A stretch of 64,000 nt of DNA from SG8-38 sp041576815 (GTDB lineage Bacteria > Myxococcota_A > Polyangia > Polyangiales > Houyiibacteriaceae), in contig JBFGKE010000002.1 of assembly GCA_041576815.1 (NCBI GenBank), positions 1 to 64,000 on the forward strand, given 5' to 3'. The notes beneath the pieces are model-generated. The model worked only from the letters and a program-made list of their open reading frames with translations, was not told the origin of the DNA and searched no databases. This document shows positions 48,308 through 57,683 of the stretch, piece by piece. A program made the translations under genes and the position numbers. Within the stretch, counting starts at the first letter, position 1. Each line of letters starts with the position of its first letter.

Positions 48308-49377
48308 AACGTGGCCGGGTCGAGTGGCGCGGCGCCGAGGTCGAACGGACTGTCTGCCGTAGCCTCGGCAAAGCGGGCGAGCTCGTCTTCGAGCATGGCG
48401 GAGACCGGCGGGGCTTGGCCCACTCGGCTCTTGTCCGCGCGATACTCCTTGACCGCGTTGGCGACGTCTTCGCGACCGACCGACCAACCGTTGTAGTCGA
48501 TCACGTGGCGGAACCGTGAGGCGAGCACCGCTGCGTCGTGCAAGCGGTCGTTGGGATCGCGGGTGATGAGACGCCGGACGATCGCGTCCGCCTCGGCACC
48601 ACCCTCGACGACGCCAGCAAGCTCCGGCACCTCGCACGCGGCGATCCGCCTCACGGTATGGGCGTCGTTTTCGCCGACGAAAAGCCGCTTTCCCGCGACC
48701 ATCTCCCAAAACACCACGCCGAGCGCGAAGAGGTCTGCCCGGTGGTCAGCGCCTTCGCCGCGCAGAATCTCCGGAGAAAGATACGCGACCTTGCCGCCGA
48801 TCATGTCTTCGGCACGGACGTGCTCGTGCACCGTGGCGTCGGCGAGACCGAAATCGGCGAGCTTGACCTCGCCATTCATGCCGAGGAGGACGTTCTGGGG
48901 TGAGACGTCCCGATGAACGATTCCAAGACCCCGGCCGCTTTCGTCTCGGGCGCGGTGTGCGTACGCGAGCGCCTTCGCGACCTCGTGGGCGATCCACGTC
49001 GCGAGCGGCAGCCCCATCGAGCGGTTCGCAGAGTGCGCGGCCCGCGTGAGCCGGCGAAGCGACTCGCCCTCGACCAGCTCCATGACCATGATGTACGTGT
49101 CACCGACGTGGCGCGCATCGTAGACACGGACGATGTTTGGATGTCGAAGCAGCATCCCGAGCCGCGCCTCGTCGATGAACATCGCGCGAAAGAGCGGGTC
49201 ACCGATCGACGGGATCACCCGCTTGATCGCGACCGGATAATGGCCGCCATCGTGGAAGATCGCGTTGGCACGCCAGACCTCGGCCATCCCACCGGTCGCG
49301 ATTCGCTTGGTGGGCTCGTAGCGTGTCGGCGCCCGTCTTAGCTCGGTCGACAGGTTGGGTTGCGGCCTCAAGGCCAT
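48304..49377 (-). CDS. Ser/Thr protein kinase
   Basis: A 357-residue eukaryotic-like kinase. It has a Gly loop ATGGMAEVW, catalytic Lys52 (VAIKRV), Glu in DEARLGMLLRHPN, HRDVSPQNVLL (Asp157), DFGLAD (175-180) and SPEILRGE in the activation segment. All key residues are present, so activity is expected. It has no membrane helix and no fused sensor domain, leaving a C-terminal tail of about 65 residues. Soluble kinases of this size are frequent in myxobacteria. It sits between the DUF1444-like gene and the divergent radical SAM gene; targets are unknown. Confidence 0.93.
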   Translation of the reverse strand: MALRPQPNLSTELRRAPTRYEPTKRIATGGMAEVWRANAIFHDGGHYPVAIKRVIPSIGDPLFRAMFIDEARLGMLLRHPNIVRVYDARHVGDTYIMVMELVEGESLRRLTRAAHSANRSMGLPLATWIAHEVAKALAYAHRARDESGRGLGIVHRDVSPQNVLLGMNGEVKLADFGLADATVHEHVRAEDMIGGKVAYLSPEILRGEGADHRADLFALGVVFWEMVAGKRLFVGENDAHTVRRIAACEVPELAGVVEGGAEADAIVRRLITRDPNDRLHDAAVLASRFRHVIDYNGWSVGREDVANAVKEYRADKSRVGQAPPVSAMLEDELARFAEATADSPFDLGAAPLDPATF

Positions 49378-49415
49378 GATGCGAGCGTGGCAAAGAGCCG
49401 AGAGCGCGTCAAATC

Positions 49416-52184
49416 ATGCGAAACCACCCCTACGCACCGTTCATCGACCGCGTCCTGAAGCCTGCGCAATACCTCGGCGGCGAACAGGGCGAGGTACACA
49501 AGGCATGGAACGATGTGCGGTGCCGAATCTGCCTCGCCTTTCCCGATCTCTACGAAATCGGGATGAGCCATCTCGGTTACAAGATTCTCTACGACGTGGT
49601 CAACGGGCATGACGAGCTCCTCGCCGAGCGCGCCTACGCGGTGTGGAACGACATGGAAAGGGAGCTTCGCAAGAGCGAAACGGCGTTGTGCTCGCTCGAG
49701 AGCGCGCGGCCGCTCGGCGACTTCGACATCGTCGGTTTCTCGCTTCAATACGAGCTGACCTACACCAACATCCTTCAAATCCTCGACCTCGCGAAGATCC
49801 CGCTTCGGGCCTGCGACCGCACGAATTCGCACCCGCTAATCGTCGCTGGCGGGCCGACGGCTACCCACGGCGAGCCGATGTCCCCGTTCATCGATGCGTT
49901 CCTGATCGGGGACGGCGAAGACAAGCTGCCAGAGCTGATGACGGCATGGAGCGCAATGGCAGACGACGGGCTCCCGCGCGCCGAACGGCTCGTGCGCATC
50001 GCGAAGCTGGGCGGGTTCTACGTGCCATCGCTCTACGAGAGCGTTGCGACGAACGACACGGAGATGCACGTCGTCGAGCCGCGCCATCCCGATGCACCTT
50101 TCCCGGTGAAGCGCTCGATCGTCGAGGATCTCAGCGACTACCCGTTCCCCGTCGAAGGGCCGATCGCGAGCTGTCAAACCGTGTTCGATCGAGCGTCGAT
50201 CGAGGTGGCCCGAGGTTGCACCGAGGGCTGCCGCTTTTGCCAAGCCGGCATGATCTACCGGCCGGTTCGCGAACGGAAGCCCAAAGACATCATCGACGCC
50301 ATGGTGCGGTCCGTCACCGAAGCCGGGTACGACGAGGCCTCGCTCACATCGCTTTCGACCGCGGACTACAGCGCGATCGCACCCCTCGTACGTGAATCGA
50401 TCGAGGCGCTCGCCCCCCATCAAGTGTCGTTGAGCGTGTCGTCGCTTCGGGCATACGGCCTCAGCGAAGACGTCCTCGACGACATGAAGCGTCAGCGCGC
50501 AGGCGGACTGACCTTCGCCCCAGAGGCCGGAAGCCAGCGAATGCGTGACGTCGTCAACAAGAACGTCACGGACGCGCAGCTCATGGAGACCGCAGAGCGC
50601 GTGTTCACCAGGGGCTGGAGCCGCATGAAGCTCTACTTCATGATCGGGCTACCCACCGAAGAAGACGAGGACGTTCGAGACATCGCTCGCACCGGAGCTC
50701 GTGCGCTCGAGGTGGCCCGCCGCGTTCAGGGAAATCGCAGGGCGCGCGTGACGGTCAGCGTGTCGACGCATGTACCGAAGCCGCACACGCCCTTCCAGTG
50801 GTGCGCGATGGACACACGCGAGGAAGTTCTGCGCAAACAGGCGTTGCTCCGTGACGAGGCTTCGCCGACCCGGGTGCGTCTAAAAATGCACGATTCGGCC
50901 GGCTCCTGGCTAGAGGGCGCGCTTGCCCGCGGGGATCGCCGGCTCGGCGACGTGATCGAAGCCGCGTTTCGGCGTGGAGCGCGGTTCGATTCATGGGACG
51001 AGAAGCTCGACCTAACGCTCTGGACGGACTCATTCGACGAGACTGGCGTCGATCCAGGCTGGTTCTTGGGGACGATTCCGGTGACCGCCATCCTGCCCTG
51101 GTCGCACATCGACGTCGGTCTCGAGCAGGGTTTCCTGGCACGCGAGTACCGAAAGGCCATGCGGAATCGCCTGAGCCCGCCGTGCGGAAAGACGATCGGC
51201 CGGTTCGTTCATCACACCAACGTGAGCGACGCCAATGCCGACCAGCGGCGCTTGGTCTGCTACGACTGCGGCGTCGCCTGCGATCTCACGCAAATGCGCG
51301 AGGAGCGTGTCGATTTCCTGAAGAGCATGGGCGCCCTCGCGCCACGCGTCGCGCCCGTACGCGACCAGGCCTCGGAGGAAATCGACCGGCGGCCCTTCCA
51401 TGGCGTGGACCAGGGCCCAGCGCTCCGCATTCGCATCGGCTACCGAAAGCTCGGCCGCACCGCGTACACCTCTCACCTCGACCTCGTTCGGAGCTTCCCG
51501 CGAATGCTCCGCCGCATCGGTCTCCCGCTCTACTACACCGAGGGGTTTCGACCTCTGCCGCGACTGACTTTCGGGCCCGCGCTTCCCGTCGGAACGGCCA
51601 GCCTCTGCGAGCACGTCGACGTGCGGCTTCGCGAGGCCGAGCAGCCAGACCTCGACGACCTTTGCGCGCGACTCAACGACGCCGCGCTCGACGGCATCGA
51701 GTTCTTCGGGCATCGCGTGCTCGGTCCGAACGACGCCGCGCTCAATCGCGTCATCGAGGAAGCCGACTACGTCGCGGCCATTTCGAAGCACGAGCTCGCG
51801 GCTTTGGGCGTCCCGGGGGAGAGCGCGCTCCGAGGTCTGCTCGGAAGACGGCCCGCCGAGCTTTTCATCGATCGCGAGGTTCGTGGTTTGAAGAAGCGGG
51901 TCGACGTCGGCGCGGCGCTGGTCGACGTCCACGTCGGAGACGGTGGATGGGCGCTCGACGAAGCGGGTTTCGTCGGCGATTTGATTCCCGTCACCGTGAC
52001 TCTTCGGCTCGGCGGAAAGACGACTCCGCGCCCTGGCGAGGCGCTTCAGGCGCTCACCGGCCTCCGTACGCTGACGCCGCGGGTCGTCCGCGCGGGTTTT
52101 TTCGCGAATCGTTCGATGGGACGGGTCGAGCCGTTGCAGCTCGAATCGCTTCGGGACAGATCCCCACTTCAGGCTGCTGAATGA
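49416..52184 (+). CDS. two-part B12-binding radical SAM protein (TIGR03960/TIGR03936-like)
   Basis: A 922-residue protein joining two modules. Residues 1-190 form a cobalamin-binding-like Rossmann region (FDIVGFSLQYELTYTNILQI, VAGGPTATHGEPM). Residues about 240-500 form a radical SAM barrel with CTEGCRFC (Cys268, Cys272, Cys275) binding the 4Fe-4S cluster. A middle region holds further cysteines (RLVCYDCGVACDLTQM). Residues about 660-920 are a DUF2344-like domain (IGYRKLGRTAYTSHLDLVRS). Such fused or adjacent proteins are widespread but the reaction is not established. The ATG lies 38 bases from the divergent kinase start. The next gene overlaps by ATGA. Confidence 0.9.
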   Translation: MRNHPYAPFIDRVLKPAQYLGGEQGEVHKAWNDVRCRICLAFPDLYEIGMSHLGYKILYDVVNGHDELLAERAYAVWNDMERELRKSETALCSLESARPLGDFDIVGFSLQYELTYTNILQILDLAKIPLRACDRTNSHPLIVAGGPTATHGEPMSPFIDAFLIGDGEDKLPELMTAWSAMADDGLPRAERLVRIAKLGGFYVPSLYESVATNDTEMHVVEPRHPDAPFPVKRSIVEDLSDYPFPVEGPIASCQTVFDRASIEVARGCTEGCRFCQAGMIYRPVRERKPKDIIDAMVRSVTEAGYDEASLTSLSTADYSAIAPLVRESIEALAPHQVSLSVSSLRAYGLSEDVLDDMKRQRAGGLTFAPEAGSQRMRDVVNKNVTDAQLMETAERVFTRGWSRMKLYFMIGLPTEEDEDVRDIARTGARALEVARRVQGNRRARVTVSVSTHVPKPHTPFQWCAMDTREEVLRKQALLRDEASPTRVRLKMHDSAGSWLEGALARGDRRLGDVIEAAFRRGARFDSWDEKLDLTLWTDSFDETGVDPGWFLGTIPVTAILPWSHIDVGLEQGFLAREYRKAMRNRLSPPCGKTIGRFVHHTNVSDANADQRRLVCYDCGVACDLTQMREERVDFLKSMGALAPRVAPVRDQASEEIDRRPFHGVDQGPALRIRIGYRKLGRTAYTSHLDLVRSFPRMLRRIGLPLYYTEGFRPLPRLTFGPALPVGTASLCEHVDVRLREAEQPDLDDLCARLNDAALDGIEFFGHRVLGPNDAALNRVIEEADYVAAISKHELAALGVPGESALRGLLGRRPAELFIDREVRGLKKRVDVGAALVDVHVGDGGWALDEAGFVGDLIPVTVTLRLGGKTTPRPGEALQALTGLRTLTPRVVRAGFFANRSMGRVEPLQLESLRDRSPLQAAE

Positions 52185-52795
52185 CCGACCGCTTCGACAT
52201 CCTGCGCAGCTGGGTCCGCACCGCGGCCGACCGGGCAGTGGAACGGATCGGCGAAACGCGGCTGGCTACCGCGACCAAACAGCTCCTCGAGCGTCTCACG
52301 CAACAACGATGGCGCCTCAGCGACGAGACTCTGACCGCGGCGGCCGCGCATGCCGAGGGCGTCGACTCCGCCATGGTGGCCTGTCACTCCGGTCGGATGT
52401 TCGTCGATGCGTCGATGACCAACGGCCGAGAAGTGCAGTTCAGCCTCACGCCGCACTCCGTCCGATTCGCACCGCGCGGCGCCAAAGAAATCTCCTTCGA
52501 CGTCGAGCCGCCCGATGCCCACGACACGTCGATCGTGGGAGCCCTCGCGGGCTGCATCGCACGAGCGACCTGGCCGATGATCGTCCGCCCCGATTCGCCT
52601 AACGTCGGCGCCGCCATCGTCGAGCGCGAAACGCCGGGCCGTCTTCGAGTCGACCTCCGAAGCGTGCCGGCGGTACGCGATTTCGCTTCGACCCAGACCG
52701 CGGCGATGATCTTCGACGTGCTCGAGCTCGAGTCGATCCGAGTCGAGCCCGGCGCCCTCGCACTCAAGCTCAAGCTCCCACAGCTCACGCCCTAG
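52181..52795 (+). CDS. hypothetical protein coupled to the radical SAM gene
   Basis: A 204-residue soluble protein whose ATG overlaps the radical SAM stop codon. The N-terminal 60 residues are helical and basic. The remainder is strand-rich with segments VACHSGRMFVDASM and RLRVDLRSVPAVRD. The last 40 residues (IFDVLELESIRVEPGALALKL) resemble a compact beta fold. No family is recognised. Tight coupling suggests it works with the radical SAM enzyme, possibly as an accessory subunit; this is inference from position. Confidence 0.75.
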   Translation: MTDRFDILRSWVRTAADRAVERIGETRLATATKQLLERLTQQRWRLSDETLTAAAAHAEGVDSAMVACHSGRMFVDASMTNGREVQFSLTPHSVRFAPRGAKEISFDVEPPDAHDTSIVGALAGCIARATWPMIVRPDSPNVGAAIVERETPGRLRVDLRSVPAVRDFASTQTAAMIFDVLELESIRVEPGALALKLKLPQLTP

Positions 52796-52816
52796 CCGCG
52801 CCGCCTCGAGCGAGAG

Positions 52817-54490
52817 CTAGAGCGACGCCTTCCAGCGACGTGAGAGAGCCACCTCGGCCTTGTAGTGATCGATGGACTTGCGTTTCTCGTCGTCGGACCA
52901 GCCGATCAGCTTGGCCATGCGCTCACCGACTTTCTCGGCGGCCCCGAGCCCTTGATCGTGGTCGCGAAAGAAGATCTGGGTGCGGCGAATCATGATGTCG
53001 CTCACGCTTGCGGCGAGCTCCTCGCGCACCCCGAAGTCCACCTGCGCCATGATCTCGAAACGGCCGGGCATGATCGGCTCCATCAGAGCAGGGTCCTCGG
53101 CACAGAGCTTGGCAACCTCCACCGCGCGCATCCCATACGTGTCGACGAGATGGCGACGAATCTTCTCGGAGAGGTCACACTCGCAGGCTTCGGAGAGCTC
53201 GTCCGCGACACGCGCGTGGTCGTCGTCTGCGGGCCAACCCACCGCACCCGGGAGCGGGAACTTGAAGGTCTGCCCGGATTGAATCTCCGCGGGAAGATTG
53301 CCCATGAGCTTGAGCAAATTGACCGCGACGTCGACGCACTCCTTGGCCATCTTGCGATACGTGGTGAGCTTGCCCCCCGCGATGGTGATGAGCCCGTCCT
53401 CGCCGATCATGATCTGATGCTCGCGGCTCACCTGCGATTCCGCGACGTCACCAAGCTCGGGCTCCGGTGCGATGAGCGGCCGCAGCCCCGCCCACGTGGA
53501 AATCACGTCGCCGCGATGGATGTGGTGGCTTGGAAAGTAGTGGTTCGCCGCAGCGATCAGGTAGTCCACGTCTTCGAGGGTGGCCGCCTCCTCGCCGGGC
53601 GCCCCGTCGTAGTCGGTGTCGGTAGTCCCGACGTACGTGCGGTCGCCCCACGGAAGGGCGAACAGAACGCGGTTGTCGGTCGGGTGGAAGAGCACCACGG
53701 CGTGCTCGATCGGGAGCTTTTCCCGATCGACCACGACGTGGATCCCCTTGGTCGGGCGAAGCACCTTCCCTTTGCGCGGCCCGCTCATCGCGAGCACCTC
53801 GTCGGTCCACGGACCGGTGGCGTTGATGACCGTGTGGGCTTTGACCTCGCGGAGCGTCCCGTCCCGCTGGTTGTTGACGACCACCCCGGAAACCCGGCCC
53901 TGCTCGTCTTTCGTGAACGCGTCGACGCGCGCCCAATTGACCACGATGCCACCGTTCAAGGTCGCATCGATGGCCGTCTCGAGCGTCAGCCGGGCATCGT
54001 CCGTCGAGCAATCGTAGTAAAGCGGCGCGCCTTGGAGCCCGTCTTGGCGAAGCATCGGCTCTTCCTCGGCGACGTCGCTCGGCTTGAGGGTACGGTGCCG
54101 CTTCGGGGATCGGAACAGCGCGAGGCCGTCGTAAAGCCACATGCCGGCGCTGATCATGCGCAGACTCTTGCGGGCGCCTTGATAGACCGGGAAGAGAAAA
54201 GCCAACGGGTTCACGAGGTGCGGCGCGATGTCCATCACGACGCGCCGCTCGCTCACCGACTCGAACACCAAGCTGAATTCGTAGCTCTCGAGATAGCGGA
54301 GCCCGCCGTGAATCAGCTTGCTCGACCTCGAGCTGGTGCCGTAGGCAATGTCGTTCTGCTCGAACATCGCGGCGCGAAGGCCGCGGCGCGCCGCATCCCG
54401 AACGATCCCTGCGCCGGTGATACCGCCGCCGATGACGACTACGTCGACCTCTTCCGGGACTTTCGCCCACATTTCTTCGCGCGAAGGCAT
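52817..54490 (-). CDS. glpD: aerobic glycerol-3-phosphate dehydrogenase
   Basis: A 557-residue FAD enzyme that oxidises glycerol-3-phosphate to DHAP and feeds electrons to quinones at the inner membrane. The FAD motif VVIGGGITGAGIVRDAARRG comes first. SSRSSKLIHGGLRYLE, INATGPWTDEV, PTKGIHVVVD and STWAGLRPLI follow, as in GlpD. The C-terminal helical domain is present. The ATG overlaps the cysC stop (TAATG), so glpD is second in a cysC-glpD pair. No glpK or glpF gene is visible here. Confidence 0.95.
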   Translation of the reverse strand: MPSREEMWAKVPEEVDVVVIGGGITGAGIVRDAARRGLRAAMFEQNDIAYGTSSRSSKLIHGGLRYLESYEFSLVFESVSERRVVMDIAPHLVNPLAFLFPVYQGARKSLRMISAGMWLYDGLALFRSPKRHRTLKPSDVAEEEPMLRQDGLQGAPLYYDCSTDDARLTLETAIDATLNGGIVVNWARVDAFTKDEQGRVSGVVVNNQRDGTLREVKAHTVINATGPWTDEVLAMSGPRKGKVLRPTKGIHVVVDREKLPIEHAVVLFHPTDNRVLFALPWGDRTYVGTTDTDYDGAPGEEAATLEDVDYLIAAANHYFPSHHIHRGDVISTWAGLRPLIAPEPELGDVAESQVSREHQIMIGEDGLITIAGGKLTTYRKMAKECVDVAVNLLKLMGNLPAEIQSGQTFKFPLPGAVGWPADDDHARVADELSEACECDLSEKIRRHLVDTYGMRAVEVAKLCAEDPALMEPIMPGRFEIMAQVDFGVREELAASVSDIMIRRTQIFFRDHDQGLGAAEKVGERMAKLIGWSDDEKRKSIDHYKAEVALSRRWKASL

Positions 54491-55104
54491 TACGACTCTC
54501 CTAGGATGTCTTGTTCTTCCAAGTAGCTGATCACGCGGGCGGCCGCCTCGTCGACGGTCAGCTCCATCGTCTTCAGGTGAACTTCCGGCTCGACCGGTGG
54601 CTCATAGGGCGCATCCAATCCCGTGAACCCCGAGATCTCGCCGGCCCTGGCTTTTTTGTAAAGGCCTTTCGGGTCTCGCGCCTCACAGACCTCGAGCGGC
54701 GTATCGACGAAGACTTCGACGAATTCCCCGGGGCCCATCAGGCTGCGCACCCTGTCGCGGTCCTTGCGGTAGGGCGAGATGAAGGCAGACAGAACCAGGG
54801 CGCCGGCGTCTGCAAAGAGGCGCGCAACCTCCCCGATGCGCCGAATGTTCTCCGCGCGGTCGTCCGGGGAAAAGCCGAGGTCGTCGTTCAGGCCGTGGCG
54901 AATGTTGTCGCCGTCGAGCGCGTACGCGAACGCCCCGCGCTCGACCAGCATGCGCTCGATGCGGTGGCCGATCGTGCTCTTGCCCGATCCCGAAAGCCCC
55001 GTGAGCCAAAGCACTGCGCCCCGATGCCCATATGCCGCCGCGCGCGCCTCACGGTCGACCTCGCCGACGTGCCAAGTGAGGTTCTTCGCCTTGGGCCCGC
55101 TCAT
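54490..55104 (-). CDS. cysC: adenylyl-sulfate kinase
   Basis: A 204-residue P-loop kinase making PAPS from APS. It has GLSGSGKST (36-44), LDGDNIRHGLNDDLGFSPDDR, FISPYRKDRDRVR, EVFVDTPLEVCEARDPKGLY and the typical late FTGLDAPYEPP. Length matches stand-alone CysC. The ATG at 55104 is used. No ATP sulfurylase gene is nearby. It is the first gene of a unit with glpD, an unusual pairing by pathway. Confidence 0.95.
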   Translation of the reverse strand: MSGPKAKNLTWHVGEVDREARAAAYGHRGAVLWLTGLSGSGKSTIGHRIERMLVERGAFAYALDGDNIRHGLNDDLGFSPDDRAENIRRIGEVARLFADAGALVLSAFISPYRKDRDRVRSLMGPGEFVEVFVDTPLEVCEARDPKGLYKKARAGEISGFTGLDAPYEPPVEPEVHLKTMELTVDEAAARVISYLEEQDILGES

Positions 55105-55140
55105 CGCGGGGACCATAGCGGGGCTCCTCGCGGGAGCAAC

Positions 55141-56151
55141 CTACCCCGCGAGCATCCCCGCGAGCGCCTCGACGGTGAGGGGCGACGAGCCCTCCGCCTT
55201 GTTGTTCACGAGCACGTAGCAACTCATGTCTCGGTCGAGTGCAGCGCGAACCAACCGGACGACGTCCTGGCGCATGTCCGGTTGTGGCGCGACGAGTCGG
55301 TCGAACGGGGCATAGGCTTCCTTGAGCTCGTCGTATCGCGTTCCGGGCGGGAGCAGCAGCCGAACGACCAGAAGAGTCCCGTCGAGCAAACCCTCGGTGC
55401 GCATCTGGGAGACCAAGCTCGGCATCCGCGACCAGTAGTTGAAGACGTGCGCAGCCCCGTGCCGGCGGAGGGTCTGAACGTAATCTGGCGTCAGGAGCTT
55501 GCGGTCTCTTAGCTCGACCGCAAACGGGAAGTCTTTTGGCGCCGCATCGAGGAATGCATCGAGCTTCCGCGCAAACCATGCCGGGTCCAGGGGAAACGGT
55601 GACGGCGCCACCTCGACGATCCACGGCCCCATGTGCCGGCTGAAGCTCAGGCGAGCCGGCGCGTGGACGGCATCGGCGAACACACCCGCATCGAGGAAGT
55701 CCGGATTCTCATTTCCCGCGTCTTCCCCGTAACGCGGGTGCCGCGGGAAGCCTGGCATCGTCACGCGCTGCCAGACCTTCATCGCGGCGCGGAAATCGTC
55801 AGGGAGCTGGCTCGCGTAGTGCGCCAAGTCCTCGTTGGGCACGGGCGTGTAGTAGCCGCGGTCGATGCCGACCGTTCGCATCAGCGGGTGCGCGGCGTAC
55901 TCGCCGAGCGAATCGCGGAGGAATGCGCGCTGATTGGGGTAGCGCCGGTGATAGACCAAGCCAGCCCAGCCGGGAAAGGTCCAGCTCGACGTTCCGAAAC
56001 GGATCTTTTCGGGCAGGCGATCGCGAATCGCTTCGAGGGCCTGCCGCGAGACTTCGACCGGATCGGGCTCGCCGCCCACCGGACGATCGAACAAACCGAG
56101 CTGGGGTTCGTCCTCACCGAAGAGCGCGCTCTTGGAACGCCGCGCCGTCAT
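55141..56151 (-). CDS. DUF72 (YecE-like) barrel protein
   Basis: A 336-residue protein with the DUF72 pattern: RFGTSSWTFPGWAGLVY, YNxxF-like segments, EVAPSPFPLDPAWFA, the FAVELRDRKLL strand and CYVLVNNKAEGSSPLTVEAL near the end. DUF72 is a TIM-barrel fold of unclear function. The ATG at 56151 overlaps the mltG stop (ATGA), so it is the last gene of an apparent ABC1-kinase-ruvX-mltG-DUF72 unit. The frame is open far upstream, but that extension lies within mltG. Confidence 0.9.
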   Translation of the reverse strand: MTARRSKSALFGEDEPQLGLFDRPVGGEPDPVEVSRQALEAIRDRLPEKIRFGTSSWTFPGWAGLVYHRRYPNQRAFLRDSLGEYAAHPLMRTVGIDRGYYTPVPNEDLAHYASQLPDDFRAAMKVWQRVTMPGFPRHPRYGEDAGNENPDFLDAGVFADAVHAPARLSFSRHMGPWIVEVAPSPFPLDPAWFARKLDAFLDAAPKDFPFAVELRDRKLLTPDYVQTLRRHGAAHVFNYWSRMPSLVSQMRTEGLLDGTLLVVRLLLPPGTRYDELKEAYAPFDRLVAPQPDMRQDVVRLVRAALDRDMSCYVLVNNKAEGSSPLTVEALAGMLAG

Positions 56152-57236
56152 TGCTGACCGTTTCGCTTCACGGCGATGTTGTGCTGACGAAGGGTCTTGC
56201 TGAAGTGGTGACGACCGCTTCCACGCGCGACGAAGTAGTAGTAGTCGTGCCGCTCCGGGGCGATGACCGCAACGATCGACGCTTTGCCGGGATTGGCGAT
56301 CGGCCCGGGGGGAAGCCCCGAGTGACGATACGTGTTGTAGGGGTTGTCGCGGTCGTCGAGCATGGCCCGCGTGATCGTCCCGTCGTAGTCCGCGCACGAC
56401 GAGGCCGCCTCCGGGACGGCAACACAGCCGTATTGGACCGTGGGATCGGCCTGCAGCCTCCGCCGCGGAAGGAATCGCCTGGAATTGAGCCGATTCCAGA
56501 ACACGCCCGCGATTCGCGGACGCTCCGACGAAACCCCAGCCTCTTTTTCGACGATCGAGGCCAGGGTGATGATGTCGTGCGTCGTCCAGCCCTTCATCGC
56601 CGCGAGCGCCGCGGCGTGCTCTTCGCGGATTTCCTCGTAGCGGCGCGTCCAGTTCGCGAGCATGCGCTCGACCACACGCCTCGGCCTGGTTTGGTCGTCG
56701 AACTCGTACGTGTCGGGAAACAAATACCCTTCCGCATCGTTGGCATCGACGCCGTAGCTCGCAAGAAGAGACACGTCCTCGGTGGCGGTGAGAAAATCGT
56801 CGGCGCGGCACACACCGTACTCATCGAGGCGCTTGGCGATGTCGAAACGCGAAAATCCTTCCGGAATGAGAATGCGGATTTGAATCCGGCCGAGACGCGT
56901 CGTGGCGTGCCGCGCCGCTTCCTCGGGGGTCATCGGGATGCGGAATCGCACCTTGCCCTGTCGGAGATGTCGATCGAGACCACGAAGCCTCATGTAAATC
57001 GTCCAGACACGAGCGCTGCGGATGACGCCGTGGCTCTCGAGCTGATGCGCGACCGTACCGAGCGTCGTGCCCTCCGGTACGTCCAGGACGACCTCCTCCG
57101 GGCCGTCGCGAGGACCGTCGGTGTCGGGATAGATGACGAAGAGCCATCCGAGGACGCCGAGCACACCGAGCACGGCCAACAGCGTGACGACGGTCAAGCC
57201 TTTCGCGATGTTCGCGCCGACCTCGCTCGGTCGCAT
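56148..57236 (-). CDS. mltG: endolytic murein transglycosylase
   Basis: A 362-residue inner-membrane enzyme that cuts nascent peptidoglycan strands. One N-terminal membrane helix (VVTLLAVLGVLGVLGWLFVI) is followed by a LysM-like region (VVLDVPEGTTLGTVAHQLES). The catalytic domain has TLASIVEKEAGVSSERPRIA with the catalytic Glu, LQADPTVQYG, YNTYRHSGLPPGPIANPGKA and HYYYF-like residues near the end. The ATG at 57236 overlaps the ruvX stop (TAATG), and a GTG upstream is not needed. Confidence 0.93.
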   Translation of the reverse strand: MRPSEVGANIAKGLTVVTLLAVLGVLGVLGWLFVIYPDTDGPRDGPEEVVLDVPEGTTLGTVAHQLESHGVIRSARVWTIYMRLRGLDRHLRQGKVRFRIPMTPEEAARHATTRLGRIQIRILIPEGFSRFDIAKRLDEYGVCRADDFLTATEDVSLLASYGVDANDAEGYLFPDTYEFDDQTRPRRVVERMLANWTRRYEEIREEHAAALAAMKGWTTHDIITLASIVEKEAGVSSERPRIAGVFWNRLNSRRFLPRRRLQADPTVQYGCVAVPEAASSCADYDGTITRAMLDDRDNPYNTYRHSGLPPGPIANPGKASIVAVIAPERHDYYYFVARGSGRHHFSKTLRQHNIAVKRNGQQ

Positions 57237-57682
57237 TAGTCGGGGTCCGGGCCCTTCCACGTCCCACCCTTATTGGCGTCAAGATACCCTTGGAGCAAGA
57301 TCGCGGCCGCCGACTGGTCCACCACGTCGCGTTGGCGGGGCCCGCGCCGCCCCATCTCTCGGAGGGAGCGCTCTGCGGCCACAGTCGTGAGACGCTCGTC
57401 CCAGTAGACGACCTCGACGCCAAGCGCCTCGCCGAGGGCGCCGCCAAACGCCCGCGCGCGCCGGGCAGCTTCGCCTTCGGACCCGTCGAGGCGAAGCGGC
57501 AGGCCGACCACGAACAGGGCCACCTCTTCGTCGGCGAGCGCCTCTTCGATGCGCTTCACCGCATCGCCCGTCACGCCACGAGCTGAAACCGTCTCACGCG
57601 GAAAGGCGATCGACCCCGCCTCGTCCGAAATCGCGATGCCGATCCTCGCTTCGCCCGGGTCGATCCCCACGATTCGGCTCAT
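57236..57682 (-). CDS. ruvX: RuvX/YqgF pre-16S rRNA nuclease / Holliday junction resolvase-like
   Basis: A 148-residue RNase H-fold protein. It starts IVGIDPGEARIGIAISDE (first catalytic Asp), then VVGLPLRLDGSEGEAARRA (GLP motif), VVYWDERLTTVAAERSL (second acidic patch) and DVVDQSAAAILLQGYLD (last Asp). This family processes pre-16S rRNA in E. coli. The start at MSRIVG (57682) sits one base from the upstream ABC1 kinase stop. mltG follows with a TAATG overlap. ruvX-mltG neighbours are frequent in bacteria. Confidence 0.93.
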   Translation of the reverse strand: MSRIVGIDPGEARIGIAISDEAGSIAFPRETVSARGVTGDAVKRIEEALADEEVALFVVGLPLRLDGSEGEAARRARAFGGALGEALGVEVVYWDERLTTVAAERSLREMGRRGPRQRDVVDQSAAAILLQGYLDANKGGTWKGPDPD

Positions 57683-57683
57683 C

